Below the pieces are notes generated by a model, which saw only the letters and a list, made by a program, of their open reading frames with translations, ran no database searches and was not told the DNA's origin. 7,297 nt of DNA, taken from the NCBI GenBank assembly GCA_028817635.1, contig JAPPPH010000062.1, positions 1 through 7,297 of the forward strand, given 5' to 3'. Source of the DNA: Verrucomicrobiales bacterium (lineage in GTDB: Bacteria > Verrucomicrobiota > Verrucomicrobiia > Limisphaerales > UBA1096). A program made the position numbers and the translations under genes. Shown here in pieces: positions 1 through 4,658 of this stretch (the stretch's first letter is position 1; each line of letters starts with the position of its first letter).

Positions 1-921
1 CTTCGATTCGCGCAGCGGCCTGCAATCCGACACCCCAGCGAAGCCGCCATTGTCACTCGTAAACACGACCAACGTATCCTCCGCTTGGCCAAGCGACTCG
101 AGCGATGCCAGCAACCGGCCCATCGCCAGGTCCATTGCCTCGATCATCGCGCCGTAGCGGGTGTCGTTCAGTCCCGGCCCCTTGCGATTCTCATACTTTT
201 TCAACAACGCCTCCGGCGCCTGCATCGGCCAGTGCACGGTGTAAAACCAGAGATGCACCATCCACGGCTTCGCTTTGTTTTCCCTGATGAAACTGATCGT
301 CTCTTCCACCAACCGGTCCGGCAGATATTCGCCCGGCTCACCATCAGGCAGCGTCGCAATCCGGTACGGCGAGAAAAAACTCGGCGGCCCACCGTATGAG
401 GCACCGCCAATGTTGATGTCGAACCCCTGGTTTAACGGCGAATGCTCGTCCGCCACCCTGCCCTGTTTTCCGGCGCTCGGCGCGATGTGCCATTTGCCAA
501 GGAAAGCGTTTGCGTAACCCGCCTCCTTCAGACGCTCGGCGATCGTGACATGCTCCGGCCCAATCGCCGGAATCATGTCCGCCGGTTGCGGCCGGTTGTC
601 TTTCGGAGAAAATTTTCCCGGAAGGTGCGAGGTCATGCCGAGCCGGGCTGGAGCCTGCCCTGTGAGCACAGCGGCCCTTGTGGGAGAACAAACCGGTGCC
701 GCCGCATAAGCACTGGTGAAGCGCATCCCCTGCCGGGCTAGGCGGTCAAGGTTCGGCGTCTCCACCAGCTTATTGCCCTGACAGGCGAGATCCATCCAGC
801 CGAGATCATCGGCCATCACAAACAAAATATTGGGCCGATTGGCCTCCGCCGCTCGCGCTTGGCCAAGCGCGAGAAACACGACCGTAGCCAGGGTAAATCC
901 GATCGATCGAAAAAGGATCAT
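1..921 (-). CDS. Exported type I sulfatase (arylsulfatase-like), 3' end cut by window edge
   Basis: Predicted sulfate-ester hydrolase of the alkaline-phosphatase superfamily, acting outside the cytoplasm. The frame is open for 307 codons from an ATG at 921 down to base 1, so the C-terminal third is missing. Residues 1 to about 26 form a signal peptide (hydrophobic FTLATVVFLAL, then AxA sites). The fold starts at NRPNILFVMADDLGW with metal ligands D38-D39. The formylglycine motif is C78-S-P-T-R82, the Cys type matured by FGE or anSME. G-K143-W-H145 and the VHWP segment are typical active-site elements, and FTSDNGG with D290-N291 supplies the remaining metal ligands. The CSPTR context followed by TGQAPARLGMT resembles bacterial arylsulfatases often placed in SulfAtlas S1_16, but this subfamily call is from memory. 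Substrate unknown. Two copies of the window's iterated palindrome lie inside it, one in the signal-peptide codons. No clear Shine-Dalgarno sequence precedes the ATG; an in-frame GTG nine codons upstream is a weaker alternative. Confidence 0.93.
   Translation of the reverse strand, partial: MILFRSIGFTLATVVFLALGQARAAEANRPNILFVMADDLGWMDLACQGNKLVETPNLDRLARQGMRFTSAYAAAPVCSPTRAAVLTGQAPARLGMTSHLPGKFSPKDNRPQPADMIPAIGPEHVTIAERLKEAGYANAFLGKWHIAPSAGKQGRVADEHSPLNQGFDINIGGASYGGPPSFFSPYRIATLPDGEPGEYLPDRLVEETISFIRENKAKPWMVHLWFYTVHWPMQAPEALLKKYENRKGPGLNDTRYGAMIEAMDLAMGRLLASLESLGQAEDTLVVFTSDNGGFAGVSDCRPLRESK
82..95. repeat. Iterated palindrome, copy 1 (CGCTTGGCCAAGCG)
   Basis: Perfect 14-base palindrome inside the sulfatase gene at 1-921. 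On the minus strand it is read in the frame that yields Ser-Leu-Gly-Gln-Ala, about 30 residues before the break at the window edge, just before the EDTLVVFTSDNGG strand. Confidence 0.85.
852..873. repeat. Iterated palindrome, copy 2, extended to 22 bases
   Basis: The 14-base core CGCTTGGCCAAGCG is at 856-869. Four further complementary bases on each side make a perfect 22-base palindrome with flanks CTCG and CGAG. It lies in the signal-peptide codons of the leftward sulfatase, read as Leu-Ala-Leu-Gly-Gln-Ala-Arg near the end of the hydrophobic core, about 50 bases from the start codon. At the RNA level it could fold into a strong hairpin near the 5' end of the message. Confidence 0.87.
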
Positions 922-979
922 GCTGGACGAAGAGTAAGATTGCCTCACCGGGCTTTCAACATAACACTCCCCGCCCTGC
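922..979. promoter_or_regulatory. Short divergent spacer expected to hold both promoters
   Basis: These 58 bases are all that separate the start of the leftward sulfatase (921) from the start of the rightward permease (980). Promoters for both must fit here or lie inside the 5' ends of the genes. I see TTGCCT at 940-945 and an AT-rich ATAACA at 961-966 on the plus strand, but the 15-base spacing is poor, so no sigma-70 promoter can be called. There is no inverted repeat that would mark an operator. Neither start codon has a convincing Shine-Dalgarno sequence. Shared control of the two genes is an inference from the geometry. Confidence 0.4.
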
Positions 980-2239
980 ATGGACCGCGGTACGGCAGCA
1001 AAGGTCGGAGTGATCGGTGCCCTCTATTTTTCACAGGGTATCCCCAACGGTTTTTTCCGGCACACAGTCCCGGTGGTGTTCCGGGACAGTGGGGTGTCGC
1101 TGGAGCAGATCGCCCTCTTTTATCCGGCACTCTACACGCCATGGATGCTGAAGTTTCTCTGGACCGTGTTGGTCGACCGTTTTCACTCGGAAAAACAGGG
1201 CAAATACCGCTCGTGGATCATGCCCCTGCAGCTCGTCACCGCCGGGGTCATGGCCGGTCTCGCCCTGTGGCAACTTGGCGGCTCGATCGGGATGTTCGTT
1301 CTCGGCGTGCTGCTCATCAATGTCTTCAGCTCGATGCAGGACGTCTCGACCGATGGCCACGCCATCACGCTGCTCCGCCACGGCGAACGCGGTTGGGGCA
1401 ACGCGATTCAGGTTGGCACTTTCTGGCTGGGCTACGTCGTGGGCGGAGGCCTGATCCTGATGCTGTTTGGCACGCTTGGCTGGAGCAACCTGCTGTTCGC
1501 CATGGCGGTGATTTACATTCTGGCAACCATCCCCATCGCGTTGAATCGACCGGCGCGGGCGGCATCACAACCGCGCACCGCGAAACCAGCGAAGACATGG
1601 TGCGGCATCATCGAGTTCATCCGCCAACCCAAAGTTCTCCGAATCTTCGCGCTGATCGCTGCGTTCCGGTTGCTCGAGGGTTTCATCCGCGCCATCCTGC
1701 CGACGATGCTTAAGGATTGGGGAATGGGCTTCGAGCAAATCGGGTTCCTGCTCGGAGTCGCCGCACCTGTCGCGGCATTGGCCGGGGCGATCGTTGCCGG
1801 CGGATTGGCCAACCGGCTCGGCCGTTTAAATTCATTACTCATCTTTGGTGGATTGCAGACGGCTTCAGCGCTCGGATACCTGACACTCACGGCGAGGAGC
1901 ACCGCACCGCCGGTTGAATTCATTCTACCGGTGATCGTGATCGATCACTTTATCTCCGGCATGACGACCGTCGCCCTTTTTTCCGTAATGATGGATTGGA
2001 GCCGCAAGACGCATGGCGGCACCGATTACACCTGCATGGACTGCGTGGGCGTCTTCGCGATGATGTTCGGCGCCGGGTTGAGCTATTGGCTCGCTTCCGA
2101 GGGCGGTTACGGCATGAGCTTCGGAGTGGCGTTGCCGCTGATCGGCCTTTCGGTATTCGCCGTCTGGCGCCTTTACAAATCCATTCAACAGAACGAGCCC
2201 TGGCGATCTCTCAGCCAAGCGGAAACCACAACCGCTTAA
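980..2239 (+). CDS. AmpG-like MFS permease
   Basis: A 419-residue integral membrane transporter of the major facilitator superfamily, closest in motifs to the AmpG / acetyl-CoA transporter group (AmpG imports GlcNAc-anhydromuropeptides in Enterobacteria). Diagnostic stretches are LYFSQGIPNGFF (15-26), WMLKFLWTVLVDRF (55-68), QDVSTDGHAITLL (120-132) and GTDYTCMD (347-354). Hydrophobic segments are spread over the whole length with a polar central loop around residues 190-208, consistent with about 12 helices in two halves. Length is normal for single-domain AmpG proteins. The ATG is the first in frame after a stop at 962-964. It is divergent from a sulfatase and upstream, on the same strand, of a serine hydrolase and a gluconolactonase-like gene. 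A role in importing a sugar or oligosaccharide released by the neighbouring enzymes is plausible but inferred; muropeptide recycling is the alternative. Its last codons (2214-2222) carry a half copy of the palindrome that is tandemly repeated just after the stop. Confidence 0.88.
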   Translation: MDRGTAAKVGVIGALYFSQGIPNGFFRHTVPVVFRDSGVSLEQIALFYPALYTPWMLKFLWTVLVDRFHSEKQGKYRSWIMPLQLVTAGVMAGLALWQLGGSIGMFVLGVLLINVFSSMQDVSTDGHAITLLRHGERGWGNAIQVGTFWLGYVVGGGLILMLFGTLGWSNLLFAMAVIYILATIPIALNRPARAASQPRTAKPAKTWCGIIEFIRQPKVLRIFALIAAFRLLEGFIRAILPTMLKDWGMGFEQIGFLLGVAAPVAALAGAIVAGGLANRLGRLNSLLIFGGLQTASALGYLTLTARSTAPPVEFILPVIVIDHFISGMTTVALFSVMMDWSRKTHGGTDYTCMDCVGVFAMMFGAGLSYWLASEGGYGMSFGVALPLIGLSVFAVWRLYKSIQQNEPWRSLSQAETTTA

Positions 2240-2265
2240 CGCTTGGCCAAGCGCTTGGCCAAGCG
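2240..2265. repeat. Two tandem copies of the iterated palindrome after the permease stop codon
   Basis: Two complete GCTTGGCCAAGC units are directly abutted (2241-2252 and 2253-2264), flanked by C and G so that two 14-base palindromes overlap by two bases. Each unit is palindromic, so the whole 26 bases also form one palindrome. The array begins at the base after the permease TAA (2237-2239). A half copy, GCCAAGCGG, sits at 2214-2222 and CCGCTT at 2232-2237, so the degenerate cluster spans roughly 2214-2266. It could act as a hairpin in the transcript, but no T-run follows, so it is not a typical intrinsic terminator. Confidence 0.88.
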
Positions 2266-2286
2266 GCTCTGGTTTGGATTGGCTCG

Positions 2287-2305
2287 ACGGTTTAGTCGAA
2301 ACCGT
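2287..2305 (+). other. Small stem-loop upstream of the serine hydrolase
   Basis: ACGGTTT (2287-2293) and AAACCGT (2299-2305) are perfectly complementary around a five-base loop AGTCG, giving a seven-pair stem 22 bases before the preferred start codon at 2328. No T-run follows. It could be a weak transcript structure affecting start-site access, or chance; nothing in the window repeats it. Confidence 0.3.
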
Positions 2306-2327
2306 GTTGAATGCCCGGCCCATTCCG

Positions 2328-3326
2328 ATGTTATTCATCAAAAAAACGACTCTGCTTCTCGTAGGCTGCCTGCTTTTGAGCGGTTCAGCTGACGCCAAGG
2401 ACCTAAAACAATCCAGCCCGGCAAAGGCTGGATTCGAGAGTGATCGTCTTGATCGTATTGACCACATGATCCAAGGCTGCATCGACCGCGGGGAAGTGCC
2501 CGGCGCGATCGCCATACTCGTGAAGGACGGTAAGATTGGCTATCACAATGCTTTTGGCTGGGCGGATATCGCCAGCAAAAAACCACTCGAGACGGATTCA
2601 CTTGTGCGGATAGCCTCCATGTCAAAATTGGTCACCACGGTGGCCGCGCTGCAACTTTACGAGAAGAGCCAATTCAACATGCACACTGAGCTTGGATCGA
2701 TCCTTCCGGATTTCAAAAAACCAACAATTTTCGAGGCTTGGGACGAGGAAAAACAGATGTTCGTCACTCAACCTGCGAAAAAAAAGATCCAGATGAACCA
2801 GTTGTTCACACACACTTCAGGCATCATCTATCCGATCTTTTCCTCTAACGGGAGAGCCGGCTACCTCGGCGCGAAAATCATAGATGCCTTTCCCGGAGAA
2901 GATATCACGCTGGAAGAAAACATCAAACGACTTGCCTCTGTACCCCTTGCCCATGAACCGGGAGAGAAATTTACCTACGGGATGAACATGGACGTGCTCG
3001 GGCGGGTGATCGAGGTACTCGACGGTCGACCATTCGCCCAATACATGAGGGAGGAGTTGTTCAAGCCACTCAGGATGAAGGACACCGGATTTGCTGTCCC
3101 AAAAAATAAATGGAACCGGGTCGCCTCCGTGTACACCACGAAGAACGGAAAGCTGGAGCCATTCGACGAACCAGTTTTTGACGAAAGGGCACCGAACAAC
3201 AAACCTGAGTGGTGGAAACGGAACCCAGACAAAATCGCCCTAGGTGGCGCCGGCATCATTTCAACCACTTACGACTATGCTCGGTTCCTGCAGATGCTGG
3301 TCAACAACGGAGAACTCGACGGTTAA
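2328..3326 (+). CDS. Serine hydrolase, beta-lactamase/esterase (CubicO) fold, truncated by in-frame TAA
   Basis: First part of a serine hydrolase of the class C beta-lactamase / EstB / CubicO superfamily, acting as esterase, D-amino-acid peptidase or similar in the periplasm. I chose the ATG at 2328 because it opens directly into a signal peptide (MLFIKKTTLLLVGC..., ending near Ala-Asp-Ala-Lys). A TTG start at 2274 would add 18 residues ahead of it. LVGC also fits a lipobox loosely, but the h-region would be very short. The nucleophile motif is S-M-S-K at 2616-2627, the position of the SxxK active site. The second motif is Y-G-M (in KFTYGMNMDVLGRVIEVLDG), the YxN-like box in the form common in this superfamily. 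The frame stops at TAA 3324-3326 after NNGELDG, before the third motif and about 94 residues short of full length. Base composition is visibly richer in A/T than in the sulfatases, and it contains no copy of the iterated palindrome. Without the C-terminal part an active product is unlikely. Confidence 0.82.
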   Translation: MLFIKKTTLLLVGCLLLSGSADAKDLKQSSPAKAGFESDRLDRIDHMIQGCIDRGEVPGAIAILVKDGKIGYHNAFGWADIASKKPLETDSLVRIASMSKLVTTVAALQLYEKSQFNMHTELGSILPDFKKPTIFEAWDEEKQMFVTQPAKKKIQMNQLFTHTSGIIYPIFSSNGRAGYLGAKIIDAFPGEDITLEENIKRLASVPLAHEPGEKFTYGMNMDVLGRVIEVLDGRPFAQYMREELFKPLRMKDTGFAVPKNKWNRVASVYTTKNGKLEPFDEPVFDERAPNNKPEWWKRNPDKIALGGAGIISTTYDYARFLQMLVNNGELDG

Positions 3327-3611
3327 CGAATTTTGGGCCGCAAGACTGTGGAGATGATTTCGCGTGGTGTTCACCAACCGGATCCAGACTCGAGTTACGC
3401 CGGAGGCCTCAGTGTCAGCGTGATCGCCAACTCAACTAAACACCTTGGCCCGGAATCTCAAGGCACATTCAACGGCGGTGGCTACTTTTACACCTCGTTT
3501 TGGGTGGATCCGAAAGAGAAATTTGTCGGTGTGCTAATGAGTCAGGTAAATCCCGGGCATTCGCAAATGGCCGGCAATTTCAAACTAATGTCTTACGCAG
3601 CGTTAAAGTAA
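3327..3611 (+). pseudogene. Detached C-terminal part of the same serine hydrolase
   Basis: Ninety-four codons continue in exactly the same frame after the TAA at 3324-3326 and finish at TAA 3609-3611. They start RILGRKTVEMISRG, the helix that normally follows the LLNNGELDG segment in CubicO-type hydrolases. They end with GTFNGGGYFYTSFWVDPKEK followed by FVGVLMSQ, which matches the family's last beta-strands and third active-site box (usually HGG, WGG or KTG). Here that box reads G-G-G. Because nothing but the stop codon is wrong, this is a single nonsense change (for example CAA to TAA), a sequencing error, or a read-through stop; it is not a frameshift. Independent expression would need the TTG at 3333, with no ribosome site in view, so I treat it as a fragment. 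Confidence 0.75.
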
Positions 3612-3623
3612 CTTTTCCAAATC

Positions 3624-4646
3624 ATGAAAAACATCGTTACCACATTCCTGTTAGCCTGTATTGGCACAGCCGTACTCGGGCAGAACACGACCAACTTCGC
3701 GCACATTGGGCGCGTCGATCGCTTCGAGGACGAGGTCAACAATCTCATCCCCAAGGACGCCAAAATCGAGGTGCTTTGCGGTGGCTTCGAGTGGTCGGAA
3801 GGCCCTGTCTGGATGCCTGAAACAGGAAACAAGTACGGCGGCTTCGTTCTATTTTCGGACATCCCCAACAATGTCGTGATGAAGTGGCAGGAGGGCCTCG
3901 GCGCCTCGATTTACATGAAACCGGCCGGCTACACCGGCGTGGCCGATTACGGACGCGAACCGGGAAGCAACGGCCTTGCGCTGGATGCGAAAGGTCGATT
4001 GGTCATGTGCGAGCACGGCGACCGCCGCATCTCTGTTGTGACCAAGGGCGGTGGCAAGGTCACCCTCGCTGACCGATGGCAGGGCAAGCGACTCAACAGC
4101 CCGAACGATTTGGCCATCCGCAAAAACGGCGACATCTTTTTCACCGACCCCATCTACGGCCTGCCTAAGCGTGCCACAGATCCCATGCGCGAGATCAATT
4201 TTTGCGGTGTTTATCGGTTGCAAAAAGACGGTACCGTCACGCTGCAATACAAGGGCATGTCCCGACCGAATGGCATCGGCTTTTCACCGGATCACAATAC
4301 GCTTTACGTGGCCAACAGCGATGGTCGCGATCCAGTCTGGCGCGCCTTCCCGGTCGGGAAGGAAGGCAACCTCGGTGCGCCAAGAGCCTTTTTTGATTCC
4401 TCGAAAGACGACCGCGTCCCGCGCAGCGGCGGCGATGGCCTGAAAGTCGACACCAAGGGCAACGTCTTCGCCACCGGCGCCGGCGGTGTGCTTATTCTTT
4501 CCCCCGAAGGCAAACTGCTTGGACGACTGGTGACCGGCGAGAGCATTGCCAACGTAGGTTGGGGCAACGACGGAACGGTGCTTTACCTCACCTCGGACAT
4601 GTACCTCTGCCGCATCAAGACCAAAACCAAGGGCGCCGGATTTTAA
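3624..4646 (+). CDS. Exported SMP-30/gluconolactonase/LRE-like protein
   Basis: A 340-residue protein of the SMP-30/gluconolactonase/LRE-like family: six-bladed beta-propellers that hydrolyse sugar lactones using one divalent metal. Residues 1 to about 19 form a signal peptide (lysine at 2, hydrophobic IVTTFLLACIGTAVL, then G-Q), so it should act outside the cytoplasm. Expected metal ligands are visible: E59 in GFEWSEGPVW, N161 in LNSPNDLAI, N216 in RPNGIGFSPD and D271 in SGGDGLKVD. SNGLALD (115-121) and FFTDPIYGL (172-180) are further blade motifs. Length is usual for exported members of the family. It starts 12 bases after the end of the broken serine hydrolase frame on the same strand, suggesting co-transcription, but has no clear Shine-Dalgarno sequence. 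Likely substrate is an aldonolactone or another ester; the family also holds enzymes with other activities, so the exact reaction is open. It converges on the sulfatase at 4659-6149 with only 12 bases between stops. Confidence 0.92.
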   Translation: MKNIVTTFLLACIGTAVLGQNTTNFAHIGRVDRFEDEVNNLIPKDAKIEVLCGGFEWSEGPVWMPETGNKYGGFVLFSDIPNNVVMKWQEGLGASIYMKPAGYTGVADYGREPGSNGLALDAKGRLVMCEHGDRRISVVTKGGGKVTLADRWQGKRLNSPNDLAIRKNGDIFFTDPIYGLPKRATDPMREINFCGVYRLQKDGTVTLQYKGMSRPNGIGFSPDHNTLYVANSDGRDPVWRAFPVGKEGNLGAPRAFFDSSKDDRVPRSGGDGLKVDTKGNVFATGAGGVLILSPEGKLLGRLVTGESIANVGWGNDGTVLYLTSDMYLCRIKTKTKGAGF

Positions 4647-4658
4647 TCGAAACCCAGT

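Noticed and set aside
859..1713. A 284-codon plus-strand open frame overlapping the permease.
   Set aside because: It is Arg/His/Pro-rich with no recognisable motif and runs inside the AmpG-like gene in another frame, which has clear family motifs and hydrophobic segments.
1937..1948. Perfect 12-base palindrome GTGATCGATCAC in the permease gene.
   Set aside because: Roughly two 12-base palindromes are expected by chance in a window this size, and this one occurs once and codes ordinary permease residues (V-I-D-H).
2240..2265. Intrinsic terminator of the permease gene.
   Set aside because: The tandem palindrome can fold into a stem but no T-run follows, and the same sequence is found within genes, so termination is not its general function.
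3333..3611. An independent small gene starting at TTG 3333.
   Set aside because: It continues the serine hydrolase in the same frame with family-specific sequence and has no start signal of its own; it is better explained as the rest of the interrupted gene.
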